From Thiorhodococcus mannitoliphagus (GTDB taxonomy: Bacteria; Pseudomonadota; Gammaproteobacteria; Chromatiales; Chromatiaceae): a DNA stretch of 64,000 nucleotides. Below, one piece after another: positions 1 to 8,782 of the stretch. The stretch lies in NCBI RefSeq assembly GCF_010915725.1, contig NZ_JAAIJR010000018.1, positions 1 through 64,000 of the forward strand, given 5' to 3'. The position numbers and the translations under genes were made by a program. Each line of letters starts with the position of its first letter. Positions within the stretch are counted from its first letter, which is position 1. The notes under the pieces are model-generated. The model had not been told where the DNA came from. It did not search any database and saw only the letters and a program-made list of their open reading frames with translations.

Positions 1-102
1 GCGAAACTCAAGACAGATGAGTAGGATGCCATCGATCGCCCAGAAACAGTATTAGGACTTTCACTCAAGACCACTAGCGACCCATGCCATTGGACAGCGG
101 TA

Positions 103-2214
103 TCACTGCGATGCCAGCTCAATAATCAGGCTGGTCAGCTCATCGCCCTTCTGGGAGATCTTGTTGAGTTCTACCTGACGTGCTTCTGGCGACAGATCGC
201 GGATCTTGGAGCGCAACGTCTGTGCTGCCCCATGGATCTCCTTATGAAGGAGATCAATTGCCCCAAAGGTCGCGCGGTTGTGGTACCGGGCCGCACCAAT
301 ACCCTGGTACCAACGGGCAAACTGGCGCTGTCTGACATCGATCTCAGGTGCCAATGAGTCACTAGCGGTCTTGCAGAAACGGCTGAGCTTATCCATCCAA
401 AGCCGATGGCTGAGTATGGCGACATTGAGGTCATAGCGGGCTGTTGGCCCGTTTTGCATGTCGCCTAACCGATGCCAGTCTTGGTTATGTCGCCATTGCT
501 TTAGCCACGACGGAACCCTGTCTGGCGGCATCGGCATAGCGATACCATAACCCTGTGCATATTGGCAGCCCATCTGCAGCAGCATGATAGCGAGTTCAAT
601 GCTTTCGACCCCCTCCGCGACCACGGGGCGTCCCAATGCGTCAGCGAGGCGAGTGACCCCTTCGACGATGTCCTGATCGCGGGGATCATCCAGCATCTTG
701 CAGACAAATGTCCGATCGATCTTGAGCAAGTCTATGGGTAGGCGATGGAAATAAGTCAGCGAGGAATAGCCTGTACCGAAGTCGTCAAGGGAGAACTTCA
801 CACCTTGGTCAATGCAGGCATACATCGTCTTACCGGTCTCGTCGGTATCCCCCAGGGCGCCGGTCTCGAGAATCTCGAACTCGATAAACTCTGGCACGTC
901 GTCCGGGCAATCCGACAGCAACTCGGCCAGGTACGCAGGGAATGTCGCATCCTGGATCATCTCGGGACTGAGGTTGATGCTGATCGGCACGATAATCTGG
1001 TTAGAGCGCCACGCGAGATGTTGCTCAATGGCGGACTTGACTACCCAGCGGTCGAGTGAGATCGCGAGTTCCCGTGTCTCGATGAGCGGAAGAAACTGAG
1101 CCGGCAACGCCAGTCCGTTTCGTGGAAGTGGCCAACGCACCAGGGCCTCAAAACCCGCCGGATGTCCATTACGCAGATCAATGCGTGGCTGGTAAAGCAA
1201 GACCAGCTCATTGTTCTTCAGAGACGCCTCGAACCGAGTGAGAGCCGCACGGGTAGTCCGCACCTTCAGGTTCTGTGTATGGTCATGCAGCTCGAACGTA
1301 CTCTTGCCGCGTTTCTTGGCTTTGTACATCGCGTGGTCGGCATGACGGAGCAAGCTGTCCGCGTCAGCGGCATCGAGCGGATAGATGGTCACACCGATAC
1401 TTGCTGAGACCTTTAGCGATAAGCCCTCAACAAAGTAAGGCTCGCTCATGATGCGCATCAGCCGCTGCAAGATCTGCTCGCATTGCATGCTGCTGCTGAG
1501 CCCGTTCAGCGTGATGACAAACTCGTCGCCGCCAAGACGAGCCAGCGTATCTCCCTCGCGTAATTCCTGTTTCACGCGGTTGGCGAAAGCGATCAGCAGA
1601 AGATCGCCGGTCGCATGACCAAAGTTGTCATTAATCGGCTTGAAGCCGTCTAGATCGAGATAGCAAACGGCAAGGAGTTGCGACGTACGCCGAGCATGGG
1701 CAATCGCTTGATCCAGCCGATCTGCGAGTAGACTGCGGTTCGGAAGCCCGGTCAGAGCGTCGTGTGATGCAAGGCGCTCGATCGCATCCTGAGCTTCGAT
1801 AATTTCTGAGATGTCCTGGGCAGTGCCGATAGACCTTTCAGGATTTCCCGCGCTGTCGTAGTAGGTGACGCCGCGTGCTTCTATCCACCTGATTGATTCG
1901 CCCGCCTTGATCCGGTAGCGGATGTTGTACTCCTGATGGGATTCGACAGAGTCCAGGTATGCGGCTTTAACCTGTTCTCGATCATCATCATGGATCAATC
2001 TAACGAAGGTCTCGTAATTGGGCTCTATCGTGCCAGCTTCCAGCGAATAGATTGCGAAGATCTCTTCCGACCAATAAAGGGTTTGTGCTTTGTGATTGAG
2101 TTCCCAGAAACCGACGCCCGATAGCCGCTGGGCATCGCGGCGGCGACGCTCCGAGAGGGCTAATGAGGTTGCCAGTTCAGTAGGTTGGTCGTCGCGGACA
2201 TCAGCAGGGTTCAT
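103..2214 (-). CDS. PAS-GGDEF-EAL-CZB cyclic-di-GMP signalling protein
   Basis: This is a cytoplasmic c-di-GMP synthesis/degradation protein of about 703 aa. A PAS fold-type sensor lies at roughly residues 40-135 and a GGDEF domain at about 150-315, with an intact GGDEF motif. The RxxD inhibitory site is also intact (REGD, five residues before GGDEF). An EAL domain (EALVRW) follows at about 325-570. The C-terminal ~110 residues look like a CZB zinc-binding domain (ILSHRLW ... RQFARWYQGIG ... LHKEIH). The cysteine that CZB domains place just before the F-x-K/R-W-Y stretch is Arg here, so three His but no Cys ligand remain. I chose the ATG at 2214. A TTG at 2235 is the longer alternative, and neither has a clear ribosome site. 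There is no operon partner in view. Whether cyclase or phosphodiesterase activity dominates cannot be read from the sequence. Confidence 0.9.
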   Translation of the reverse strand: MNPADVRDDQPTELATSLALSERRRRDAQRLSGVGFWELNHKAQTLYWSEEIFAIYSLEAGTIEPNYETFVRLIHDDDREQVKAAYLDSVESHQEYNIRYRIKAGESIRWIEARGVTYYDSAGNPERSIGTAQDISEIIEAQDAIERLASHDALTGLPNRSLLADRLDQAIAHARRTSQLLAVCYLDLDGFKPINDNFGHATGDLLLIAFANRVKQELREGDTLARLGGDEFVITLNGLSSSMQCEQILQRLMRIMSEPYFVEGLSLKVSASIGVTIYPLDAADADSLLRHADHAMYKAKKRGKSTFELHDHTQNLKVRTTRAALTRFEASLKNNELVLLYQPRIDLRNGHPAGFEALVRWPLPRNGLALPAQFLPLIETRELAISLDRWVVKSAIEQHLAWRSNQIIVPISINLSPEMIQDATFPAYLAELLSDCPDDVPEFIEFEILETGALGDTDETGKTMYACIDQGVKFSLDDFGTGYSSLTYFHRLPIDLLKIDRTFVCKMLDDPRDQDIVEGVTRLADALGRPVVAEGVESIELAIMLLQMGCQYAQGYGIAMPMPPDRVPSWLKQWRHNQDWHRLGDMQNGPTARYDLNVAILSHRLWMDKLSRFCKTASDSLAPEIDVRQRQFARWYQGIGAARYHNRATFGAIDLLHKEIHGAAQTLRSKIRDLSPEARQVELNKISQKGDELTSLIIELASQ

Positions 2215-2754
2215 GAAACTAGAGGATTCAATCAAAGAAATCGCTAAACGAACATGGTGACGATATCGCTGGAATCTGGAATAGAGCGATAATCCAGGTG
2301 GGCTTTCCGGGACTTACAGATGAATTGGCAAGAAGATTGGGAGTGGGGCGCATTCGCTTGCCGACGCTAAAATCCTGAAGTCTGGTGTTCGCTGCTGGCC
2401 GATTGCTCCCGTTGGGGACGCTTGAACCGACCCAAGACCGTCATCGCTCGCGGGCAACTGCAAGCGCGGTGGGTGAATCCGGCAGAAAAACGTGGCCGAC
2501 AACAATGCGCCTCACGGTAGTCGCCTATCCTGGCCTGCATGGGTTTACTAAAGTGCGGTCCCGCAGGAATGGCGGAGAAGTCGTACAGCGGGGGTAACTC
2601 AGCGAGGTAAGCCCCCCGGCTTTGCAGGGGGTCATCTAACCTTTACGCAAATGAAGCAATCGGAGCCCGTCCTAAGCCCCCCCCCGCAACCGCCTACTGC
2701 GAAAAGAGGCTCGGCGAGAACGCCAAACTAGAACAGAAATTTCCCTTTGAAAAC
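2215..2754. other. Intergenic chromosome left of the island
   Basis: I see no convincing gene here; the short open frames have no family features. A GC-rich hairpin-like stretch at about 2613-2632 (CCCCC ... GGGGG around a GGCTTTGCA loop) may be a terminator remnant. Before integration this DNA would have lain directly downstream of the tRNA-Thr gene now at 24656-24731. Confidence 0.5.
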
Positions 2755-2800
2755 ATGGAGCTGGCGGACGGATTCGAACCCCCGACCTGCTGATTACAAA
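2755..2800. repeat. Left attachment site: 46-bp copy of the tRNA-Thr 3' end
   Basis: These 46 bp are identical to 24655-24700, which is the 3' part of the intact tRNA-Thr gene (T-arm, acceptor strand and encoded CCA). Identity stops at 2801 (a versus t) and before 2755 (c versus a). This is the displaced tRNA 3' end left behind when an element integrates into a tRNA gene. It lacks the 5' half, so it is not a tRNA. Confidence 0.93.
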
Positions 2801-2860
2801 ACAAAGCTGCAAACTTGCAGTTATTTCAAATCAATAAGTTACGCAAGCCAGTCCCACGCT

Positions 2861-2923
2861 AACGTGACTAAAACAGACTCTCGCTGACCCAACGTGACTC
2901 GCCCGAGTCACGTTTTCGTCACG
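2861..2923. promoter_or_regulatory. Candidate integrase arm-type sites, left end
   Basis: AACGTGACT occurs at 2861-2869 and 2891-2899, and its reverse complement AGTCACGTT at 2906-2914. The last two form a perfect 11-bp inverted repeat (2891-2901 / 2904-2914, 2-nt gap). A shorter CGTCACG follows at 2917-2923. The same AGTCACGTT is found just inside the right end at 24592-24600. Placement 60-120 bp inside the attachment site suits arm-type integrase or Xis sites. The inverted repeat could instead be a terminator hairpin. The rest of 2801-3262 shows no gene. Confidence 0.5.
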
Positions 2924-3271
2924 CCCAAAACCTCGGAACTAACACTGACTCTTTCAGACTCACAGGCATCTACGCCCTTCGCAGATGCGTTCCCCGCGTG
3001 TTCTTCGGAGCCTGGCGTCTCAGCATCACTTTACCTGCGCATAACCGACACGTCCAGTCGCGAGAGTCTACCTGAAAATGAGCCCCTGCGCCTGCTTTCG
3101 TCGAGCGCGTGTTCGCGGTATCGTCATTGTAGATGAAAGAAGCCGGCTGAGCAGTGCTCAACACATAATTGTCGCATCGGTGTCGCATGGTTGGCACCAG
3201 AATGTCGTAACCGAATTTTCGAGAACCCGTCAGAATGTCGTTGCACTTCAACTACAACTCGGATGTCGGGT

Positions 3272-3871
3272 ATGGAAATGAAACTGAATGCTGAATTGAT
3301 TAAGAGTTTGCGTGGCAAGAAAGCATGGTCACAAGATCAACTCGCCGATATTGCCGGCGTGAGTCTTCGTACAATTCAGAGGATTGAAAAGACTGGAATC
3401 GCGTCATTAGAATCAAAGAAAGCCATAGCTTCTGCATTCGAAATGAATTCCACAGATCTTGATGCTAACGATAATGAACCAGATTTCAGGGATGAAGACG
3501 AGAAAGTCTACTTTCGCGTCGAAGAGGGATCAAAGCTTGCCGAGCTTGTAGGCGGCGCATACGCATATCGTTTTAACCACGACAATCCGGAAAGTGAGGA
3601 GGAAGCCGATCTATTGGCTTCCTCCGCTCAGTCACTCCAAGACTGGGGTGAAATCTGGTCTGATTTAGACGCTGGGCAAAAAATCAAAGTCACGTTCGAG
3701 CTGTCGCAACTCATTAAAGAGCTTGAAACTCTTGGTTTCTGGGTGTTTGCTTTGAGAACCTTCGAGGAATACCCTGGCATTAAAGGTGGAAAATGGCCCG
3801 TAGCAAGTATTTTTTTAATGCGCTCGGATAATCCAAAGATCATTAAATTAAATATAGGTGAAAAGGACTGA
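3272..3871 (+). CDS. XRE-family helix-turn-helix regulator
   Basis: This is a predicted cytoplasmic DNA-binding protein of about 199 aa. Residues ~5-60 form a Cro/C1-type helix-turn-helix (ELIKSLRGKKAWSQDQLADI ... VSLRTIQRIE ... ASLESKKAIASAF). The remainder is acidic and has no family I recognise. Two other in-frame ATGs (3263, 3278) are possible starts, and none has a good ribosome site. It precedes the two-TM and TIR genes on the same strand and probably controls the cassette, as XRE proteins often do for defence modules. Its AT-rich composition matches those two genes and differs from the helicase operon that follows. Confidence 0.8.
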   Translation: MEMKLNAELIKSLRGKKAWSQDQLADIAGVSLRTIQRIEKTGIASLESKKAIASAFEMNSTDLDANDNEPDFRDEDEKVYFRVEEGSKLAELVGGAYAYRFNHDNPESEEEADLLASSAQSLQDWGEIWSDLDAGQKIKVTFELSQLIKELETLGFWVFALRTFEEYPGIKGGKWPVASIFLMRSDNPKIIKLNIGEKD

Positions 3872-3938
3872 CGCTTGGCACAGGGGCTTGGCACAGGGCG
3901 CTTCAATCCTAGGCAGTTTCGAAGGAGAGTATTTTAAT

Positions 3939-4346
3939 GTGAGCATGCAACAATTCACATCGGAAGTTATTACACCAAAAACACACAAAGTCGTTTTGTA
4001 TTTTGTAAACGAAACAGAGCTGAAAATATTGGAACGTGGCAGTACGTCTTCTCTCTACCTGACCTTTGGCTTGGCCTTGCTCTCGACATTTGTTTCGTTT
4101 GCCATCGTTTTGTCTTCAACTCCAATTCAATCGGACCGCGTTTTTTATGTCTTCTTTATCATTGCATCAGTTTCATTTGTGTCTAGCTTTGTCTTGCTGG
4201 CATTGTGGCGCAGAACCGAGAATGAAACCGCAAGCACAATCAAGGCCATAAGGGATAGATTTCCAGAGGGCGAGCGGTCAGAATCAACCTCTAGGTATGA
4301 TGTTGAGATCGATGGTGGTACTTTTGATGGAATTACAGGAGAGTAG
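3939..4346 (+). CDS. Small two-transmembrane protein upstream of TIR gene
   Basis: The protein is about 135 aa with no recognised family. A soluble N-terminal ~30 residues is followed by two hydrophobic segments (about residues 37-57, LYLTFGLALLSTFVSFAIVL, and 65-87, VFYVFFIIASVSFVSSFVLL). A charged ~45-residue C-terminal tail ends in an acidic stretch. I chose the GTG at 3939 because AAGGAGAG lies 9 nt upstream; ATG 3945 is a close alternative. The frame remains open upstream to 3858, overlapping the regulator gene. Six nucleotides separate its stop from the TIR gene, so the two are almost certainly co-translated. A membrane partner or anchor for the TIR protein is an inference from position only. 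Confidence 0.75.
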   Translation: MSMQQFTSEVITPKTHKVVLYFVNETELKILERGSTSSLYLTFGLALLSTFVSFAIVLSSTPIQSDRVFYVFFIIASVSFVSSFVLLALWRRTENETASTIKAIRDRFPEGERSESTSRYDVEIDGGTFDGITGE

Positions 4347-4352
4347 TTAAAT

Positions 4353-5132
4353 ATGAAATTTATCCACACAGATTTGGGGAATAGAAAAGGTGGGGAAATA
4401 GTCCAAGTAACTCTATCTGGAAATTCGGCAAATGTTCGCTTGATGGATAGTTCCAATTTTCAGAGCTATAAAAGTGGAAGAAAACACACATACTATGGCG
4501 GGCACGCTACAAAATCCCCTGTTCGGCTTAAAATTCCGCGCGCCGGTCACTGGCATGTGGCGGTTGACACTGGCGGATACCCCGGTCAAGTAAGCGCGTC
4601 TGTGAATGTCTTGCCAGGGCCGTTACCAGCATTTACAGAAGCCCCTTTATCCTCTATACCGAGTCTCTATCAAGACCACCATAGTCCTAACATCCCAATC
4701 GCTGATGATATAGATAAAGAATTTGATGTTTTTATTTCTCACGCATCAGAAGACAAAGATGAAGTTGTTCGCCCATTAGCCACGGCACTAAAAGAGAAAG
4801 GATTGTCCGTTTGGTATGACGAATTCGAGCTTAGAATTGGCGACAGTCTGAGGCGAAAGATTGATAGAGGAGTCGCGACTAGTAAGTTTGGCGTGATTGT
4901 TTTGTCCGAAATGTTCTTAAGAAAGGGATGGACAAATTATGAGCTAGACGGGTTAGTGACCAGGCAAAACACCGGGGAACAAATATTGTTGCCAATTTGG
5001 CATAACATCACCAAGAAGCAGGTAATAGAATACAGTCCATCGCTCGCAGATAAGCTTGCCCGGAGCACGGCTACTCACACAGTAGAAGAAATTGCAGCAG
5101 AGATTGCGGAGTTAATTCATAGCAAAGAGTGA
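4353..5132 (+). CDS. DUF1883-TIR domain protein, probable NAD-consuming effector
   Basis: The protein is 259 aa. Residues 1 to ~90 match the DUF1883 family pattern (MKFIHTDLG ... NVRLMDSSNFQSYKSGRKHTYYGGH ... VDTGGYPGQV). A linker follows, then a TIR domain from about residue 124 (FDVFISHASEDKDEVV). The TIR part keeps the WYDEFELRIGDSLRRKID region and the Glu in WTNYELDGL (E197), the expected catalytic residue of TIR NADases. Bacterial TIR proteins of this type are often effectors of anti-phage abortive systems, but a role for this one is an inference. It lies 6 nt after the two-TM gene with GGAGAG as ribosome site, and converges on the helicase-nuclease gene with a 21-bp gap. Confidence 0.85.
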   Translation: MKFIHTDLGNRKGGEIVQVTLSGNSANVRLMDSSNFQSYKSGRKHTYYGGHATKSPVRLKIPRAGHWHVAVDTGGYPGQVSASVNVLPGPLPAFTEAPLSSIPSLYQDHHSPNIPIADDIDKEFDVFISHASEDKDEVVRPLATALKEKGLSVWYDEFELRIGDSLRRKIDRGVATSKFGVIVLSEMFLRKGWTNYELDGLVTRQNTGEQILLPIWHNITKKQVIEYSPSLADKLARSTATHTVEEIAAEIAELIHSKE

Positions 5133-5153
5133 ATACTCTATGCGACGAAATAT

Positions 5154-8100
5154 TCAGGCCCGAAGCACCTCCTTCAACAGCGTCTCGATATACGTATCCT
5201 TGTCCTCTTGCTGAAACAGCACATGATTGCTCGTGAAGTCTTGCTCTGTCGCGCCGCCATCCGCCCACCAGGCAATCTCGTTGCGGTAGGTGTTGGAGAC
5301 GATGAACGAGCTGAGAACCATGTTCGGATCGCCGAGGCGCTGCTCGATCTCTTTGACCTTGGCATGGAACTGAATCTTGGGGTCATCGAAGCCATGCACG
5401 CGCCCTAGACCCTTGGGATCGACGAACGCGACGTATTGCTTCGATCCGACGATGAGCCAGAGGATGAAGTCGGGGAAGAAGTTGCCGGCCTCGAAGAAAC
5501 CGATGCCCTTGCCCCGGCTTTGATTGCGCAGCAGATAGAGTTCCTTGTCAGCGAAGAAATCGCTGTGCTTGCCGTGGTACTGCTTGAGATCCTGAACGAA
5601 GTCGCGCTCGCCCTCGTTCAACGCGACTGGGGAGAGCTTCACCACGTCGTTTTTGCCGAGATAGATCAGCGGCTGGTAGAGATGACGTGAGAAGTCGAAG
5701 GCTTCGAATTGGCCGTAAGCCCAACGATCCCGGAAGGTCTGATCCTCCAGCTTCTCGCGCAGCTCGTTGAGCTTCGTGATCCACACGGTCTCGGTCAGAT
5801 CGACCGTCGCCTTGTATTCGCTGATGAAGTTGTCGTCGGTCTCGTCGAGCGGGTAATACTCCAGGTGGGGCCCCTCGTACTCGGCCTTGCGAAAGGCGAC
5901 GTATCGCTCGACGTACTTCTTGAGCAGCGCGAGCGCGATCTCTTGCCAAACACGAATGCGCTCGAAGTCGCGCACGTCGAGCAGGTCGGCGGGGATCAGC
6001 AGTCGATACCAGCTCGGGTCCGCGAGCAGCGTGGGGATGAGCTGACGATCGAGCCGGAGGTTGTACCAGGCTTTCTCGTTCTTGTACTGCGCGAGCGCGA
6101 AGTAGAGTGCTTCGACATCGAGAAACGCGAGATGTCGGCTCTCCAGGCTACCCTCGTGCAGCTCCACGTTCGCCACGCCGGCCGCAGCGCCGGCCGAGCG
6201 TCGCGCCTGGATCTTGGGATACCAATTCAGCGTCACGCGCCCCATCGTCGCTGGAGGGGTCTCTAGCGTCGGTCGCTGCGCTTTGCGGAACGACGGAATC
6301 TCTTTGTTGGGCCGGATGAGTCGCAGATCGTTGCGCGTCAGCCGTTTCAGCACCGGCAGCACGATCTGCTCGCTCGTCGGATCGCCCACCCCCTCCTCTT
6401 CGAGATACTCCTCGAATTCCTTCATATAGTCCGAGCGAATGCCGAAGACGTTCAGCGTCTCCAGCAGCTCGATATGCTTGGGGTGCTTGAGCGCATGCAG
6501 ATGACGACTGCGCTTGAGACTGAAGTCGTAGCCCTTGAGACGCACTCCGCGCCCGAACAACTGAATGATCTCGGAGCCCTCGGAGCGTCCGACGTTCATC
6601 AGCCCCATGGTGCTGACGCGCCATGAACTCCAGCCCTCGGTGAACTTCTTCGCGCCGACGAGTAGATTGATCGTCGAGTCCGGCTTGTTGATGCGCTCGA
6701 ACAGCGACGCCGCGTAGTTCTGCTCTGTCACGGTGAGATTGTGGTCATGATCGGTGTCGATCTGCTTGACGAGCTTCGCCGCGTCACCGACGTTGATCAC
6801 CCCGAAGAAGTCGTTCTCGCCGACGCGCAAGCCGATCTCGCCGCCGCTGCCCTTGAGATGCACGACATGCAGCAGCCCCGCCCCAGTTGCGCGAAAAACG
6901 ACACGCATCAAGTCGTGAAACAGCTCTGCCGCTTCAGTTGTCTGCCAGCGGGTTTGCACGTAGGGAAACGCCTTGCCGAAGATCAGATTGTTGCGCTGAT
7001 CGCGCAGATCGTCTTGCTGCGTCAGCAGCAACTCCAGGGCTTGCACGGACTCGCCCTGACGGTTCGCGACGAAGCGCCCGATGAATTGCAGGATCGCGTG
7101 AATGTCGCTGACGGTGTCGGCATTGGCTTCGTTCTGCGCCGTCACCTTGCCGCCGACGAAGATCCACAGCGGATCAGCGAGCAGATAGGGTTTCAGCGTC
7201 TGGGGCTCGTCGGCGAACAGGCGTTTCTGCTGATAGAACGCCAGCAAGCACGCGCTCAGATACAACTGACGCTGGGCTTGTAGCCGCTCCTCGCTCAGAT
7301 TCAGGATCAGATGATCCTTGCCGTAGCCGTCGGCGTGGAAGAACTTGTAGGAGTAATCGAACAGGATGCAGCGTGCGTACTGCTGCACCAGGCGATAACG
7401 CTTCGAGGGCTCTTTCCCGGCCTTTGTGGGCGCGAGATCGCTTCCCGACGCGGCTTTGATCGCTTGCCCGAACGTCGCTGAATACTCGAACGAGAAGCCG
7501 TTCTCGCAGAGCTGATTGCGCTTCGCCAGCCAGTCTTCGCCGCCGGCGCCCCGGTGGCCTTCGTCGACGAGCACCAGGTTGTTCGACTCGAACGCATCGA
7601 CCGCCACCGTGACCTCGCCCGACTTCTCCTTGAGCTTGTGAATGTCGATGATCTCAACCGCGCCCTGCGTCAACAAACTGCCGCCGTCTTTCGTGAACAG
7701 ATCGCCGTGGATGCCCGCGAGATCCAGCTCGGCTTTATGCTGAAGCGACAAGCCTTCGTTCGGGGTAAGCAGGATCGTCTTGTTGAACTCCCGGGCGCGA
7801 TTGACGCGCGCAAGGTAGTGCTGAAACTGCAAGATGTTGACTTGCATGATCAGCGTCTTGCCGCCACTGGTCGCGATCCAGATCGCTAGCTTGTTGAGAT
7901 CCTGCTCGCGAAAGGGCTCGATGCGCTCGCGCACTGGCAGATTCGCGTTGAACGTCTCTAGAAAGGCGTTGAGATCGGCGCATAACGCTGCTCGATCGCT
8001 GAAATAGCGATCAAGATAATGCTCGGTGAACAGCAGGGTCAGATACTGGAAATAGAGCGGATAGAGCGTACTTCCCGACTGATTGCGACGCTCGGTGATG

Positions 8101-8333
8101 CGTCGCCAGTGACGAACGATGTTCTCGTCGTAGAGCCGTAGCCTGTCGTCGCTCACCGAGCGCTCGCGAAACGGCTTGTTGATCAGCTCGTGATGAAAGT
8201 ACGACGTGTTCTCTTCGTCGAAGCCCACCAGATTAGCGTCCGACAACAACCCCTTGAACGTCTCCAGGGTCTCGACGCCGAATTGCTCTAGCATCCAGCG
8301 CCCGAGAACGAGCTTCTCCGTGAAATGCGCCAT
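5154..8333 (-). CDS. Type III restriction Res-like DEAD/DEAH helicase with C-terminal nuclease
   Basis: This 1059-aa superfamily 2 ATPase has a Walker A-like motif ATSGGKT at residues 154-160 and a DEGH box at 257-260. A helicase C-terminal half includes FGRGVRLKGYD. Near the C-terminus, PDFILWL (about 954-960) and VDPKG (D972, K974) fit a PD-(D/E)xK nuclease, as in type III Res subunits. It is the last gene of a minus-strand operon with a helicase, a methyltransferase, a PIN protein and two tiny ORFs. It starts 15 bp after the stop of the 68-aa ORF. A DNA-defence role, cutting or translocating on unmodified DNA, is inferred from family and context. The combination resembles the 'Hma' (helicase-methylase-ATPase) loci described from defence-system surveys. 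Confidence 0.88.
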   Translation of the reverse strand: MAHFTEKLVLGRWMLEQFGVETLETFKGLLSDANLVGFDEENTSYFHHELINKPFRERSVSDDRLRLYDENIVRHWRRITERRNQSGSTLYPLYFQYLTLLFTEHYLDRYFSDRAALCADLNAFLETFNANLPVRERIEPFREQDLNKLAIWIATSGGKTLIMQVNILQFQHYLARVNRAREFNKTILLTPNEGLSLQHKAELDLAGIHGDLFTKDGGSLLTQGAVEIIDIHKLKEKSGEVTVAVDAFESNNLVLVDEGHRGAGGEDWLAKRNQLCENGFSFEYSATFGQAIKAASGSDLAPTKAGKEPSKRYRLVQQYARCILFDYSYKFFHADGYGKDHLILNLSEERLQAQRQLYLSACLLAFYQQKRLFADEPQTLKPYLLADPLWIFVGGKVTAQNEANADTVSDIHAILQFIGRFVANRQGESVQALELLLTQQDDLRDQRNNLIFGKAFPYVQTRWQTTEAAELFHDLMRVVFRATGAGLLHVVHLKGSGGEIGLRVGENDFFGVINVGDAAKLVKQIDTDHDHNLTVTEQNYAASLFERINKPDSTINLLVGAKKFTEGWSSWRVSTMGLMNVGRSEGSEIIQLFGRGVRLKGYDFSLKRSRHLHALKHPKHIELLETLNVFGIRSDYMKEFEEYLEEEGVGDPTSEQIVLPVLKRLTRNDLRLIRPNKEIPSFRKAQRPTLETPPATMGRVTLNWYPKIQARRSAGAAAGVANVELHEGSLESRHLAFLDVEALYFALAQYKNEKAWYNLRLDRQLIPTLLADPSWYRLLIPADLLDVRDFERIRVWQEIALALLKKYVERYVAFRKAEYEGPHLEYYPLDETDDNFISEYKATVDLTETVWITKLNELREKLEDQTFRDRWAYGQFEAFDFSRHLYQPLIYLGKNDVVKLSPVALNEGERDFVQDLKQYHGKHSDFFADKELYLLRNQSRGKGIGFFEAGNFFPDFILWLIVGSKQYVAFVDPKGLGRVHGFDDPKIQFHAKVKEIEQRLGDPNMVLSSFIVSNTYRNEIAWWADGGATEQDFTSNHVLFQQEDKDTYIETLLKEVLRA

Positions 8334-8348
8334 GGGAATCCTATCGTG

Positions 8349-8555
8349 TCATTGCCCGTTCGCCGTGGGGCGGTTGTCTGATTGCGCGTCTGCGCTGTGC
8401 GTCGGACGTCCGATGCTCGGTTTTGCTGTTGACGCGACGACGCGGCGGCCCTGCTGTCGGCGCAAGGACTCCACCAGACGATCCGGATCGTAATCATGCT
8501 CCCTGGCGATCTGATCCTTCGTTTCCCAAAGCTCTTTCAGTGTGGAATCAATCAT
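8349..8555 (-). CDS. Small hypothetical protein (68 aa)
   Basis: The N-terminal half (MIDSTLKELWETKDQIAREH) is helical and charged, and resembles small proteins encoded beside toxin-antitoxin genes. The C-terminal half is low in structure and rich in Ser, Thr, Pro and Arg. It lies between another 65-aa ORF and the Res-like gene, all on the minus strand with short gaps. I do not recognise a named family. An antitoxin-like role is only a guess. Confidence 0.55.
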   Translation of the reverse strand: MIDSTLKELWETKDQIAREHDYDPDRLVESLRRQQGRRVVASTAKPSIGRPTHSADAQSDNRPTANGQ

Positions 8556-8580
8556 GATCTTCGACTCCCATCAGTTCGAG

Positions 8581-8778
8581 TCACTGGCCTGCGCTTCCTG
8601 TCTTGTCGGCTTGCTGCAACGCACGCACGGGACGCGCCGGAAACGAGACCAGGCGCTTGCCGGCTTGACCTTGACGCGAACGGATATCCTCGAATATGGC
8701 GTCGATGTCATGCGCGAGCGTCCCTGCATACTGCTCACGCAGTTGGCGGGTTTCAGTCACGATCGGATCTTGCCACAT
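8581..8778 (-). CDS. Probable antitoxin partner of the PIN protein (65 aa)
   Basis: MWQDPIVTETRQLREQYAGT followed by IDAIFEDIRSRQ is the pattern of small helical proteins commonly found immediately after PIN-domain toxin genes. Its ATG is 4 bp from the PIN gene's stop on the same strand, so the two are coupled. That arrangement, toxin gene first, is unlike classical vapBC where the antitoxin comes first. The antitoxin role is inferred from position and size. Confidence 0.6.
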   Translation of the reverse strand: MWQDPIVTETRQLREQYAGTLAHDIDAIFEDIRSRQGQAGKRLVSFPARPVRALQQADKTGSAGQ

Positions 8779-8782
8779 GGTC

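Noticed and set aside
2755..2800. Second tRNA-Thr gene
   Set aside because: Only the 3' half is present; the D-arm and acceptor 5' strand are missing. It is an attachment-site remnant.
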